Notes: generated by a model not told the origin, from the sequence alone. DNA of 64,000 nt from Hemicordylus capensis (GCF_027244095.1 NC_069659.1:45062001-45126000); one strand, 5' to 3'; shown: positions 33,575-45,480, numbered from the stretch's first letter. Numbers and translations are program-made.

Positions 33575-34134
33575 CAGGAACGTAGCGAGGCTGACGGCGG
33601 CCCTTGTGCAACAGTGGCCCCCTGGCCCTGCATCTGATGTCAGATGCAGGGGCCCAGCTAGCCATGCCCCCCTGTCAGATGTTAGAGGTGGAGGGCATGG
33701 CCTCCCTCCCCAACGGGGCCACGTGACCCCGCTTGGAAGGGAGAAGGGCCTGCGCTGTGGGCCGAAGTGACTCTCCCTGCGTTAAAGACAGGGAGAGCTG
33801 TTCCGGCCGCGCTGCCAATGCAGCACAAGCCGATCTCTCTCTTAAATGGGGCCATGTGGCCCTGTTTGGGAGGAAGACTGATCAGCCCCGCTGCATTGGC
33901 AGCGAGACCAGGAGCGGCTCTCCTTGCCTTTAAGGCAGGAAGAGTCATTCTGGCCGCGCTGCCAATGCAGTGCAGGCCGATTTCAGCTCCAATGGGGCCA
34001 CATGGCCCCGTTTGGGACCAAAATAACGCCCCCGCGTTAGACGCGGGGGCATGTCTGGGGCTGTGCTCACGGCCCCTGATTGGTGGCAGCCCAGGTTCTT
34101 TGAACCTTTTCGCCCAGTGGTGGCTCCACATCTG
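33575..34134. mobile_element. hAT-type MITE, 7/8 target duplication
   Basis: It starts CAGGAACGTAGCGAGGCTGA and ends GTGGTGGCTCCACATCTG. The flanks are GTTCCCTC (33567-33574) and GTTCCCTT (34135-34142). The GC-rich body has several GGGGCCA...TGGCCC foldbacks, shared with 12232-12752. 560 bp, no transposase. Confidence 0.85.
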
Positions 34135-34450
34135 GTTCCCTTCCAACTGAATCCATCAAGATTTTGGATTGAAAGCTTGCAGTTATACATGTTGAATGGA
34201 GGTCTTGAGTTTAAGGGAGTCCATTTCAGGACTGGATTGTGGTTCCTGTAGGGGAAGAATGACCCTTCAACTCCCATTAGCAGAGCAAAGACAGTTTGGG
34301 GAGAATTCAGCCAAGCAAGAGGTCTGGAGACAGTTTGTTAAGTTTGAAGAACAAGGATTTATTTAGAAGTTACAAAAGGGTAGGCAAGCTGAGCTTAGGG
34401 CTGAGAGGGGAGAGAGACTAAACAAACAGCCATCTCTGGAGAGACAAAAT

Positions 34451-35184
34451 CAGGGGCGTAAAAATAGGGGGCAGGCAGGGCACGTGCCCTGGGCACCACT
34501 TTGTTGGGCCACGTGGGGGGCACCAAAAAGTGCGGCCCCCCCATCCCCCCTGGATCACACGGCGGCAGGCGGTGGCGGATCACGTGGCGGTGGGTGGTGG
34601 ATCATGTGCCCCATGGCTTGTGGCGCACAGTGGCGGCGTGGGAGTGACCGAGTGAGTGTGGCGGTGGTGGGCAGCGGCGGATCGCGCGGCGGCAGGCGGC
34701 AGCGGGAGTGAGCGCGGCGGTGGCGGGTGGGGCAGCGGCAGATCACCGAGTGTGCAGAGCGACGCCGAGGCCTGCCATCTGGCCCGGCGTCGCTTCCCAA
34801 CTGCACAGGCGCGCCTCGCAGTTGGGAAGCGACGCCGGGCCAGACAGCAGGCCTTGGCGTCGCTCTGTGCACTCAGCGATCCACCGCCGCCCGCCACCGC
34901 CGCGCTCACTCCTGCCACCGCCCGCCGCCGCTGCGCTCACTCCTGCTGCCCACCACCGCCACACTCACTCCCGCCGCAGCCCGCCACTGCTGCGCTCACT
35001 CGGTCACTCCCACGCCACCACTGTGCGCCACAAGCCATGGGGCACATGATCCGCCGCTGCCCACCACCGCCGCGCGATCCACCACTGCCGCGGAGTCCGG
35101 CCAGGGCACAGGTATGGGGGGGCGGGGGCGCAATTTCAGGGGCAGAGCTTGCCCTGGGCGCCGTTTCCCTCCGTTACGCCTCTG
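34451..35184. mobile_element. Large GC-rich foldback hAT-type element
   Basis: 734 bp with termini CAGGGGCGTAAAAATAGG and TCCGTTACGCCTCTG and perfect duplication GACAAAAT (34443-34450, 35185-35192). The interior is a long inverted repeat: left arm about 34555-34810, right arm about 34815-35100. They are recognisable by CCCCATGGCTTGTGGCGCAC and its complement, with a centre at about 34812. Open frames inside are CGG/CCG-repeat artefacts. Confidence 0.9.
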
Positions 35185-35192
35185 GACAAAAT

Positions 35193-35892
35193 GGAGACTA
35201 GCACTGGGAAAACAAAGAGGGGAGGAGTCCAGCACTTTTACCCTACCCCCCAACCCCCTGCGTGGTCACTATGAGACATGGCAGCTGAGAGCTGATGCTG
35301 CCAGGGTCCTAGCTCCGACAGTTCCGACCATTCCTAGGCTATTGGAATTCAGACACTTATTTTCTACCAGCAAGATTCTTTGAAAACTACTTTCAAGCAT
35401 TGGGAAGACAACAATAATGAAATATTGAAGCGAAATACACACACTTGGTGCAGCAAAGTGCAATTCTGAACAGGGTCGACTCCAAGGGCCAGAGGGTGCT
35501 TCCCAGAAATATTTCTTGCTCCCCCATCTACCAGACTTGAAATTTACAGCAAAGTGTCAGACAACACAGTCATAGTATTTTATGGTGGAATTTTAGACTG
35601 GAAGGTTTGGCCTAATCCCAAAAGATGGTATTTTCTAAGAGGAATCTGGCCCATTTTCTGAATAAATTTGAAAATGTCAAGTGCAAACAGATTATCTTTT
35701 CTCTATAAGTCTATAATCCATAGCAAATCCTTGCACCTCTAATAAGGTTATTTCCTCCCTGCAAACTAGCTGTTCTCAAGTTGCCCCTGATGCTGAATTG
35801 GTATCTAGGATGCTGACCAAACTCTCCTTGTGTCCCTGGCTTAAGTAATTGGGCTTCAACCAGTAAGTCAGGTTAGAACTAGTGGGGCCACA
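35193..35892. other. Intergenic DNA, nothing recognised
   Basis: No exon or known repeat was seen. Confidence 0.5.
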
Positions 35893-35900
35893 GCAAGAGC

Positions 35901-36088
35901 CAGTGGCGGTTCAAGAATGCAGTGCCCCTCAGCCAGGTTGCTAAATGCTGCCTCCCGTGTGTTCACCTTCCTCCTCTTTAAAAAAACAAAGCAGGGAGCA
36001 GAAAGGCATCTGGGCACCTCACTGCTGCCCCAATAATCTGCTGCCTGAGGTGACTGCTTCACTTTGCCTCATGGAAGAGCCATCCCTG
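35901..36088. mobile_element. Short hAT-type MITE, perfect 8-bp duplication
   Basis: 188 bp, starting CAGTGGCGGTTCAAGAATGC and ending GAAGAGCCATCCCTG. Both flanks are GCAAGAGC (35893-35900, 36089-36096). Confidence 0.92.
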
Positions 36089-36134
36089 GCAAGAGCTTTA
36101 AGTTTTTCTACCAAACATTGTGGGGTAGTGGTGT

Positions 36135-36407
36135 CATGATAAATAATAATTATTATTATTATTATTCGATTTCTATACTGCCCTTCCAAAAATAGCTCAG
36201 GGCGGTTTACACAGAGAAATAACAAACAAATAAGATGGAACCCTGTCCCCAAAGGGCTCACATTCTAAAAAGAAACACAAGATAGACCCCAGCTACAGTC
36301 ACTGGAAGTACTGTGCTGGGGGTGGTGGATAGGGCCAGTTACTCTCCCCCTGCTAAATAAAGAGAATCACCACGGTAAAAGGTGCCTCTTTGCCCAGTTA
36401 GCAGGGG
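36135..36407 (-). repeat. Short L2-tailed repeat, full-length copy
   Basis: Read on the minus strand: CTGCTAACTGGGCAAAGAGG, GAGAGTAACTGGCCCTATCC, ATTGTGAGCCCTTTGGGGAC, then GGCGGTATAGAAATCG and (AAT)n. It is the best copy of three in the window. Confidence 0.72.
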
Positions 36408-37121
36408 TCAGCTATTGTTCAGGGGTCAGTTAGCAGGGGCCAGCTATGCCAGCTATTGTGTCACACTCCAAACTTGTAATTCTACAGACACTTCAAGCAA
36501 CTGATTGATAGATCTTAAGCATGTTACTCCAAAGTCCCACCAAGTGGAAGGGTGGCAATTTACTCGGGAACATATGTACACAGAATTGCAGTCTTTAGTT
36601 TTCAAATGCTGATGAGCCAGAAACACTTTTCCCTGTTATCCCCTTCCCCAATATTCTTCCTGCTAAATAAGTCTGTGCCTACTTTGTCAACCACAATACT
36701 TTGGGGATCAGTGCATATGGTTCTTCATGTCACAGGAGCCCAAGTGTCCCTGCTCAGACCTGTTCCACATCAGCCGGTTAAACAGGCTTCTTCTTTCCAC
36801 TTACCCTACAGCTATAGTGGAAGTTTGCTCAGACCTAATCTCAGACCAGTTTTATGTATTTTTTTGTCCCAGATGACACCGTCATGCTTGTTTTCCAGAT
36901 CAGGGTTCTGATCTGCTCTTGGCTATTTGCCCAGAATGCAAAACAAAGCCAAAATGTACATTCTGCAAGTGATTCATACAAAATGAAGAGGTAAATTGAA
37001 GGCTATAATAAGCCTACTTTCTAAATAATTTTTTACACAGAACAAACACCTATAAATTGCTGTAAATTCCAGAGAGGTACCCATGTTTGTTTGTGGTAGA
37101 AGCCCCGCCCCAAAGCTCTAC
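36408..37121. other. Intergenic DNA, nothing recognised
   Basis: Begins with a short imperfect duplication of GTTAGCAGGGGYCAGCTAT (36398-36455). No exon was seen. Confidence 0.45.
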
Positions 37122-37124
37122 AAT

Positions 37125-37590
37125 GAGGCTATTCTCACGATGGGGGGAAAGCTAAGGGAGCCCAGCTCAGTTTGTCCCCCATCATGAGAACCACCAGGTT
37201 CACAGGCAAGCCCAGTGGTTCTACAGTGGCTAGCCCACCTAAAAAAACCCTTCCCTTTAAATGAGGTTAACAGAACAAGTGCTCCGTTAACCTTGTTTGC
37301 TTGATCGAAGCAGCCATGGTTGACACACTCAGGGTGGGGAGAGCTGGGACCCGAGGAAGGCACTGTAGACTCGCAAGATGCCTTCCCAGGGAGCTGGGGG
37401 GGGGCACCCAGAAGCACTCCCCTTCCCCTGGAGCTCCTGAGGGAGCTGCGGCTGCACATGGGAGCACCTAACCGAAGCAGCCGTTCATCTGGGTGGCCGA
37501 TCCGGCTGCTCAGGAACGAGTGACTGCTTGTGTGTGGGGAGCACCTAACCCCATGAGGATCTACACATTGATCATGATGTGCACAGCCTC
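37125..37590. mobile_element. MITE of the 3-bp-duplication family, copy with AAT
   Basis: 466 bp, starting GAGGCTATTCTCACGATG and ending ATCATGATGTGCACAGCCTC. Both flanks are AAT (37122-37124, 37591-37593). It contains GGTTAACAGAACAAGTGCTC / CGTTAACC and TCATCTGGGTGGCCGATCC. Confidence 0.85.
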
Positions 37591-37779
37591 AATATCTTGA
37601 ACCACACTGAGTGATTGAATTTCTTATCCCACCTTTTGGAGCCATGCCCCTCAACACCCAAACAATTTACACACACACACACAAACATGTAATTGTAGAC
37701 TTAAAGGGTTTTGGAGGCCTGCCTACCTCCACCCGCCCCCCCGCAAGTTAAGCATCACCCCACCCCTGAGCGCACATGT

Positions 37780-37794
37780 ACACACACACACAGA

Positions 37795-37827
<33 letters not shown>
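37780..37827. repeat. (CA)n microsatellite
   Basis: CA repeats with GAGACA and CATGACA interruptions. Confidence 0.9.
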
Positions 37828-37828
<1 letters not shown>

Positions 37829-38234
37829 ATGACACACACAGAATTTTAAATGAGTGGCTTCTTGAGGGCACAGGCAGCAACTGAACTCACCAGAATGTAA
37901 GAATATAAAACAGGTAGATTGATGCAAATATGCATTAGCAGAAACATTTCAACATGCAACATAACATATGCCCAACCCACATATTTAGTCCCCCGCTCTT
38001 TCTCTAAAGCACCTGGCAGAGCTCACAATCACACTTGGCCACCCAGCGCAGCACAGGCTGGCAACGTGATAGCCACACCACCCGGGACAGACTGAGGAGG
38101 ATTTGATGGGGCCCAGGGGGTGTGGAGGCCCTGGACCTTTGGGCCACAAAGTCCAGGGATAAGAGTACCTCTGCACACACCCAACAGTCTATATTTCAGT
38201 TCATTAATAATGGTGCTTATTAAGGCAGACTATA

Positions 38235-38325
38235 GGGCTGTTCTCACGATTCTAATTAGGTAGGAGATGCATCCTAGCTAAGTTCAGGAGCTGTGAGCGC
38301 TCCCATTACCTGCTCATTTATTTAT
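38235..38325. mobile_element. MITE terminus fragment (GGGCTGTTCTCACGAT)
   Basis: It starts with the 3-bp-duplication family terminus and contains GAGCGCTCCCATTACC. It is cut where the L2 3' end begins; no matching half was found beyond the L2. Confidence 0.5.
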
Positions 38326-40072
38326 TTATTATTTTATTTTTTCGATGTATATACCGCCCTTCCAATATGGCTCAGGGTGGTTTACAACACGGTAAAAACA
38401 ATTAAAACAAGTTAACCGTTAAAATCAAAACTATAAAAACAGAATAAAACCAATTAAACAATTCAAACAGCTAAAACACCCTGGAGAACCAGGGCAGTGA
38501 TTTAAAACAATTTTAAACAGGTTTTCAATCATTTAAAAATCTTGGAAGGCCAGGCCAAACAGATAGGTTTTAAGAGCTCTCCTGAAGGACAGTAATGATC
38601 TCAAATTACGGATTTCTGCCGGAAGTGCACTTCACAGCTTAGGAGCAGCTAAAGAGAAGGCCCGCCTCTGAGTTGCCACCAGATGAACTGGTGGTAACTG
38701 GAGACGGACCTCCTCAGATGACCTTAACGTGAAGTGCGGATCATGTAAAAGAAGGCACTCTCTACCATAACTCGGGCCTAAGCCATCCAGGGCTTTAAAG
38801 GTAATAACCAGCACTTTGTATTTTGCCCAGAAACGTAGTAGCAGCCAGTGTAACTGTTTCAAAACAGGCATAAGATGGTCTCTCTGGGTTGCCGCAGAGA
38901 CCAATCTGGCTGCTGCATTCTGAACTAACTGAAGTTTCCAGACTATGTACAAAGGCAGTCCCACGTAGAGCACATTGCAGTAGTCGAGCCAGGAGGTTAC
39001 CAGCTGATACACCACTGTTTTGAGGTCATCCTCTTCAAGGAATGGGTGCAGCTGTCAAATCAGCTGAAGCCGATAGAAAGCATTCCTGGCCATGGCCTCC
39101 ACTTGAGATACCAGGCCTGGGGCCAGGAGTACTCCCAAACTGTGCACCTGCTCCTTCTGGGGGAGTGTAACCCCATCCAGCACAGGGAGATCTAACTCAC
39201 CCCTCAGATTCTGAGCCTCCACAATGAGCACCTCCGTCTTGCTTGGATTCAGCTTCAATTTGTTATCCCTCATCCAGCCCATTACTGCCTGTTGACAGGG
39301 ATTTAGAGAAGGAATGCCATTTCCTGAAGATGAAAAGGAGAAGTAGATTTGGATGTCATCAGCATACTGATAACACCCAGCACCAAATCTCCTGATGGCC
39401 TTACCCAGCGGTTTTATGTAGATATTAAAAAGCATTGGTCACAGAATGGAGCCCTGGGGGACTCCATATAACAGCTCCCATTTTGAGCAGCAACTGTCAC
39501 CAAGCTCCACCATCTGGAATCTACCCGAGAGATAAAAGAGGTACCACTGCAAAGCAGTGCCCCCTATCCCCAACTTCCCCAGGCGATCCAGAAGGATACC
39601 ATGGTCAATGGTACTGAACGCCATCAAGAGATCCAGAAGAACCAGCAGAGTCACACTCCCTCTGTCAATTCCTTGGTAAAGGTCATCCATTAGGCCGACC
39701 AAGGCTGTCTCAACCCCATAGCCAGCCCTAAAGCCAGTTTGAAATGGGTCTAGATAATCAGTTTCCTCCAAGACTGCCTGGAGCTGGTTGGCCACCACCC
39801 TTTCAATCACCTTGCCCAACCAAGGGAGATTGGAGATGGACTGTAACTGTCCATCGCTAAGGGATCCAGGGACGGCTTCTTTAGGAGTGGTCTAACCAAT
39901 GCCTCCTTCAGACAAGGGGGCACCCTACCCTCCCTCAGTGATGCATTTATGATATTAACTAGGCCACCTCCAACAATCCCCCTCCTAGATAGAAGCAGCC
40001 AAATTGGGCAAGGATCCAGAGGTGGTAGGCCACATCACCTCAAGCAGCTTGTCCACAACCTCAGGAGTCACA

Positions 40073-40596
40073 GGGGGTATTCTGACGATCACAAAAATCG
40101 GGCTAGGAAAGCCTAACCCGATTTTTGTGGGTCGTCAGAACCACCGGGTTCGCAGCCGAGCCCAGTGGTTCTGGAGCGGCTAACCCACTCCTGTAGCCCA
40201 CCCCTTAGCTTGGGTTTGTGGAGCGAGCGCTCCGCAAACCCAGGCTATCTGCTCGTGTGTAGCTGCGGTGCTAGGAAAGCCTAACCCGATTTTTGTGGGT
40301 CGTCAGAACCACCGGGCTCGCAGCCGAGCCCAGTGGTTCTGGAGCGGCTAACCCACTCCTGTAGCCCACCCCTTAGCCCGGGTTTGTGGAGCGAGCGCTC
40401 CGCAAACCCAGGCTATCTGCTTGTGAGTAGCCGCATGGCCCCCAAGCTCCCCAGCCCCCACCAGCTCCATCTCAGAGCCAGCAATCATGTGGGTGGCTGA
40501 TCCGGCCGATCGTGTGGGGAGTGGGGAGAGCGGGCTTAGCCCGCTCCTCCTGCTCACTTCCCCAAACCGGGTCTCGCGGATCGTGAGACCCGGCTC
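40073..40596. mobile_element. MITE of the 3-bp-duplication family inside L2, copy with ACA
   Basis: It starts GGGGGTATTCTGACGATC and ends ATCGTGAGACCCGGCTC. ACA is on both sides (40070-40072, 40597-40599), and removing the element plus one ACA restores continuous L2 sequence. The left subterminal region is a hairpin (AAAATCGGGCTAGGAAAGCC then CTAACCCGATTTTT). It contains a tandem duplication. Confidence 0.9.
40102..40437. repeat. 168-bp tandem duplication within the MITE
   Basis: Unit 1 is 40102-40269 and unit 2 is 40270-40437, about 95 percent identical by eye (differences such as GGGTTCGC/GGGCTCGC and TTAGCTTGG/TTAGCCCGG). Only this copy of the family carries it. Confidence 0.9.
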
Positions 40597-41314
40597 ACAG
40601 ACTGAAACTGATCCAATCTAATACTGCAAGAGGGATCGCTGGACACCTCCTCTATAGACCCTGCCCAAATAGTGGAGTCCAAGTTAGCCCAAATACAGGA
40701 GATCTTATTTGCAAAGAACCCATTAAAAGCATCACAGCAGGGGACTGATTTGACCCCGAGGGCTGATTTGAGGTAGAAGGAGCAGAAATCATCCTCACAA
40801 CCCGGGATAGCTCTGCTGAGCGTGAGCCTGCAGTCGCAATGCGCACAAACCAACACATTTTTCACTGAACACACCACCAGTGCATAAGTCTTCAAATGGG
40901 TCACATGCTGTATCCTGTCACATTCGAACCAAGTTCTCCACTTGCGCTCTAGTTGCCTACCCAACCGCTTCAGCCCCCACAACTCCTCGGTATACCAAGG
41001 GGCCATTTTTGATGCAGGTCAGAAGGGGCGCTTAGAAGCAATCACGTCTACTGCCCTGATGAGTTCTCTGTTCCAGGTTCCCACCAGGGTATCGACAGAA
41101 TCACCAGCCGCACCAACATCAAAATCCTCCAAGGTCTTTTGAAATCCTACTGGGTCCAGCAGTCCAGCAATCCCACTGGATCCCATTTGCAAGTGAAAAA
41201 CAAGGATGGAGGTTCCAGCAGAGATCATCTGCTACGCAGCCAGCTGTGGTGGGGGACTTGTTTCCTACTTTGTTAAAAAGCTGGGTATAGCTGCTAGGTA
41301 GGTAGGATAGAGCC

Positions 41315-41375
41315 ATATATATATGTCATCTTATGCAAAGTCAGACCAATGCTCCATCAAGCCAAGTACCTAAAC
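41315..41375 (-). repeat. SINE tail fragment, reverse
   Basis: CTTATGCAAAGTCAGACCAAT and GCTCCATCAAGCCAAGTACC resemble the complement of the SINE tail. Confidence 0.5.
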
Positions 41376-41379
41376 CCAT

Positions 41380-43140
41380 GTTCTTCTATTTATGGAGTGA
41401 GCATTCTATCAATGAGTTACAGTTTCATCGCAGAACAGAAGCAAGAATATTACTCTCCAATATCTGAATTCAGAGATGATGTCAGTTCTCCACTAGTCAA
41501 TAGCCATCTCAGATTAAGAGTGTCGATGCTAGGAGATGAAACACACTGGCTGGTGTAGAGTTAAATAACAAGATTTGTTGTTGAACTGCAACTCACACCA
41601 TCCCCAGCCACAGTCAAGGGTTGATAGGAGTTGTAGTTCAACAACAGCTGGAGGGCCAAGTTTGCTTACTAGGGCTAAAACATCCCACACACAACGAGGC
41701 CCTTGTCTCCATATCATGGCAACTCTTCAAGGTTTTCCCCTTACAGGGTGAAAATATAAAGTGAACAAGTCTATGGCTGCATTCACATATAATGCAGAAC
41801 CGCAGGTCAAATGGACCCACTGTTCCACTCCCCTCTCCTCTCATTCTCCTGTCCAAACTTGGACATTCAGGACAGCAGAGTGACTGCAGTAGTGAGACTG
41901 AAAAGAGGCAAGGGAGCTGGGTGTGCGGGCTTCCTTCTTTACTGGACAGCCTACACAGCCAATCATGCTGGAATTGAAGGAGGAGCTTCCTCCTTCAACT
42001 CTGGTTCCAGGGGAAGCAGCCTGTGGTTCCAAATTCGGACATACCATAGGCTGCTTGGAACCTTGGGTTTTGGCAACAAAACTCACTACAACGCAAGGGT
42101 TCAGATTCAAGTTCCAATTCTGAACCCTCACTTTTGCTGCCATGCTGAACTCCGGTTCCCCTCATTCAGACACAACACCCATAGAACCACAGGCCTATTC
42201 AACTGTGGTTCCATGTTCAGCCAAAAACATCTGAAGACCTCACTACCACCTTCTCAGCCTATGCCTGAAGATGGGGAGAATGATTCAGTAGATCCGGTTT
42301 AGCTACAATGGTGCAAGGAAGAGCTAGAATGTGATTCAGACAAGTACAACCGAACCTTCTGCCACTGGACTGTTTGCTAGACTCCATGCCTGTCAAATAA
42401 CTGGTCACCATCCTTTGATGGGGCAGGCTAATTAGTTGCCCAGCAAGCACTGGAGGAGAAAGTGACCACTCCTGCCAGTTGCATAACCATATCACACTAG
42501 TGCAAGTAGCAAGTTCCTATGTCACATGTCAAGCAGGATTAGACGGCTTCTACACAGGTTTACTCTGGGATTGTTAGAAGTAGAAGGTGTAATAATCCCA
42601 GAGCAAACATGGCTCTATACTGCCTTTTGGGATGGGAAATGGATAACCTAGAGATCCTGCTCAGGCAAATCAGCATAGGTGCTGACTAAACCAGTTTATG
42701 TACATTAGGTAAAAGAAAGAAATCCCACGGCATGCAAAACTGTCATTGCGCCTGTATCTAGACCAGGGTTCCCAACCTCAGGGCCCCAGATGTGATGGGA
42801 GTTGTAGCCCAACAAGGGATGGGATGTCAGAGGTCACTATTGCTGGAGATGATGGGAGTTGCAGCCTAACAACTTCTGGGGACACAAGGATGGGAATTTC
42901 TGCTTTGGACTAGTGGCAAAATACAAGTGTTTGCATGAGTAAATCAAAGACAAGCCCTTCATTACTAGTGCCCCTCCTTTTCAGCCCTTCCCTCCTCACC
43001 CTGTTTTCCTCTTTCAAAGTGTAGAGAATGTAAGCTCCAAGCAGAAGGGATCCACCTTTTGGATTTTTTGTTTTGTTCCGGTCAGAGGACACCGGAGCTC
43101 CCCACTACTCCAGACTTATCACAAATTAAATTAGGACACT
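41380..43140. other. Intergenic DNA with old hAT-like traces
   Basis: 41575-41660 and 42767-42900 carry GGGAGTTGTAG-CCAACAA words typical of CAGGGTTCCCAACC-ended hAT elements. The latter starts CAGGGTTCCCAACCTCAGGG at 42767. 42548-42625 is a small inverted repeat (TTTACTCTGGGATTGTTA / TAATAATCCCAGAGCAAA). The region 41768-42300 contains GGTTCCA/TGGAACC foldbacks and a long open frame without family similarity. No gene is called. Confidence 0.45.
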
Positions 43141-43146
43141 ACCAAT

Positions 43147-43194
<48 letters not shown>
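43147..43194. repeat. (GT)n microsatellite
   Basis: About 23 uninterrupted GT units. Confidence 0.97.
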
Positions 43195-43195
<1 letters not shown>

Positions 43196-44525
43196 TGGGG
43201 GTGGGGTAGAACAAAGATGGGAAGGGCAGGCAGTCAAGAATCAATGCTATAGCAAGAGGGAGGGAAAGTACATGGGAGGGTCTTTATGGAAGCATGTAGC
43301 AATCCACCCTATAGGGATACTTCACATGCATGTGCTCATGAAGAGGAGAGGCCCACAGATATTGGCTGGGAAATAGGGTTGCCAGGATCCTGCAACTCCT
43401 CTAAGGACAGAGTGTTCCTGCACCTTAGCATTGCTGCACAAGAACAAGGAACACTCCCCATACATACCCTGGGTCCCTTCCTGCCACTGTATTGCACTTC
43501 TTATTACCAGCCTTGCCAGGATTGTTCTGGAATCTCCAGGAATTGGCATCAAGCAGATCATCGAAAACAATCCTGGAGGTTTCTATGGCTTGATACTTAG
43601 TATGGGGTGGGGTGACGAGAATATCCAGGAAGAGCTTCATTCAGAGCTGACAATTCTAGAGGCGCTCCCAATCTTCCCAGACATACAGTATGAATAGACA
43701 ACCCAGCCTTCTTCTCCAGCAGCTGGAGGGGGGCAGAGGCCATCTCCATAGGTGCACTGTGCTCTCAGGGCTCTTCTGAAGTGCATCACAAGTGTGGGGG
43801 TGATCTCTGGGCCCTGAGGGCAACAGGACACTAGAGGGCAACAGGACACTTGCTGTGGCAATAAGAATTGAAGGAATGTGATGGAGAGTTTGGTCCAAGT
43901 AAAAACATAGCTCTTTCATGCACTTGTTCCCTCATGGATCTTCAAGAATTGCAGAGGTGTTCAAACCCTCTTTTCTAGCCAGTCTCACAATCAGCTGCGC
44001 ATGCCCGAGCTCAAGAGATGGAGCTGGAGGCTACACAGCACGCGCATGGTGCACTTCAGCACTTCCAAAACAAAGTCAGGGGACGTGCCAAAGCTTTTGA
44101 CTCAGGAGCCTGAAGCATTTGCAAACTTTCACCAGCCTATTAATCAGGTTTCAGGACAGGATGCAGATGCCAGATGATGCAGCACGTCCATTGAGCATAC
44201 CCATTCAAGCATAGGCAAAAAAACCCCAAAGCCCTGAACACTGGCAAGGTGGAGTTCAACTTCTCACACCCAGCATGCAATGGCATGCCCCAAACCCATT
44301 CAATTTCATTGGAACTACACCCATGTTTCCTCTCAATTAGTCATGTTTCTTTCCACCTGGCAGTGGAAAATGCCTTGCCCCAAGGCCCCTTGACTTCTTA
44401 GTAGGTACCATACCTATGCTATATCTGATGTGTTAAGAAATTAGTCCCATCTACTGCTATCTATCTACCTATGTGGTTACAGATCAACTCTGTAGTTTAT
44501 GTAGCATCTTAAGTGATTCTTTGTA
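43195..44525. other. Intergenic DNA, no gene seen
   Basis: No exon with splice signals and protein similarity was recognised. Open frames on both strands overlap each other and look like chance. Confidence 0.45.
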
Positions 44526-44529
44526 TTTA

Positions 44530-45480
44530 TCATTGTAATAACTTTATTTGTTGGCCACCCCATAACAAAGGGTGGCTCACAAAATGATAATTGAATAAAA
44601 TATACAATTAATAAACACACACACACACATTTCAAAGCTTTTTAAAAACCTATTTTAAAAAGGCCCAAGTCTGGCTTCTAAAAGTGAACAGAAATCTTTT
44701 GTTCTGGCTTCTAAAAGTGAACAGAAATCTTCTGTTTTGGCTTCTAAAAAAACAAGGTGATAGTGCCAGGCACACCTCACTGGGGAGGCTATTCCATAAA
44801 TGAGGAGCCACCACTGAAAAGGCCCTCTCCCTAGTAGCCACCCACCTCACTTTGCAGGCAGAGCCTTGGAAGTCTTTGGGGTCCATGTAGGGTAGGGATG
44901 TGCATGAACCTGTTTGGTGGCCCTTTTACAGGCCTCCAAACAGGTTTGAACACTGCGGGGGGGGTTGAAGTTTGTGGCCAGGGGTGCCACTTTAAGGGTG
45001 GGGGAGGCTGCACTTACCCCTCCCCCTGCCAGCACTCATTGCCGGCGCTCTATGAGGCCAGAAGCATGCACACCCACTACTTCCAGCCACTTCCGGGCAA
45101 AGAGGGGGAAGGGGCAGCAGGGAGGTACACTGCCGCCCCGAAGGCTTTTATGGGCAATGAGTGCCGGTGGGGGAAAAGTGGTGGGAGGGGTAAGTGAACC
45201 CTCCCCCGCCCTTAAGGTGGCACCCCCTACCCCCTCGAGCCACCCCCACCCAGGTCTGTGCACATCCCTAATTTAGGGCAAGGCACTTTCTCAGGTAGCC
45301 TGGTCCCAAGCCATTTAAGACTTTAAACGTTTAAAAACAGTACTTTGAACTGGGTGTGGAAATGGACTGGGAGCAATGCAGCTGACAAAGTACTGGCATG
45401 ATGTGATCAAAACACCCAGCCCCACTTAATAATCTTGCAGCCTGTTTTAGACCAACTGTAGTGAAAGTAGACTTTTTAGT
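44530..45480 (-). repeat. L2 LINE 3' end, split by a hAT element
   Basis: Minus-strand sequence encodes VRWVATRERAFSVVAPHLWN (L2 C-terminus), then a 3' tail with a WGGCCACCC-type motif and a CA run (44618-44630). Upstream, 45279-45480 continues L2 (GTTTTTAAACGTTTAAAGTC and AGGCTGCAAGATTATTAAGT words). A GAACAGAAATCTT-TTTTGGCTTCTAAAA block is tandemly repeated at 44672-44750. Confidence 0.82.
44893..45270. mobile_element. hAT-like element, TAGGGATGTGCA both ends
   Basis: 378 bp with termini TAGGGATGTGCATGAACC and GTCTGTGCACATCCCTA. The flanks are ATGTAGGG (44885-44892) and ATTTAGGG (45271-45278), 7/8 identical. Inverted GTGCCACTTTAAGGGTGGGG / CCCTTAAGGTGGCACC arms are present. It is inserted in L2. 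Confidence 0.88.

Larger units (their letters stand above)
38330..41290 (-). repeat. L2 LINE, 5'-truncated, with MITE insertion
   Basis: An L2-clade non-LTR retrotransposon. Reading from 41290 down there is pre-RT sequence (LVGTWNRELIRAVDVIASKR, APWYTEELWGLKRLGRQLE), RT with FQTGFRAGYGVETALVGLMD, GVPQGSILS, the catalytic YADDIQIYF at about 39365, and LGVLLAPGL. The C-terminal region follows (LDYCNVLYVGLPLYIVWKLQ, LKQLHWLLLRF) and then a 3' UTR. The reading is split into four or more frames by indels and stops, including an in-frame TGA after the RT core near 39438, so it is dead. A 524-bp MITE lies at 40073-40596. No endonuclease domain is present. Confidence 0.92.

Noticed and set aside
34484-35383. 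Long overlapping open frames in 34.5-35.4 kb
   Set aside because: They run on both strands of a CGG/CCG foldback inside a hAT element and have repetitive composition, with no domain similarity.
41811-42302. 163-codon open frame (+)
   Set aside because: No similarity to any family, overlaps open frames on the opposite strand, and contains foldback words typical of a MITE.
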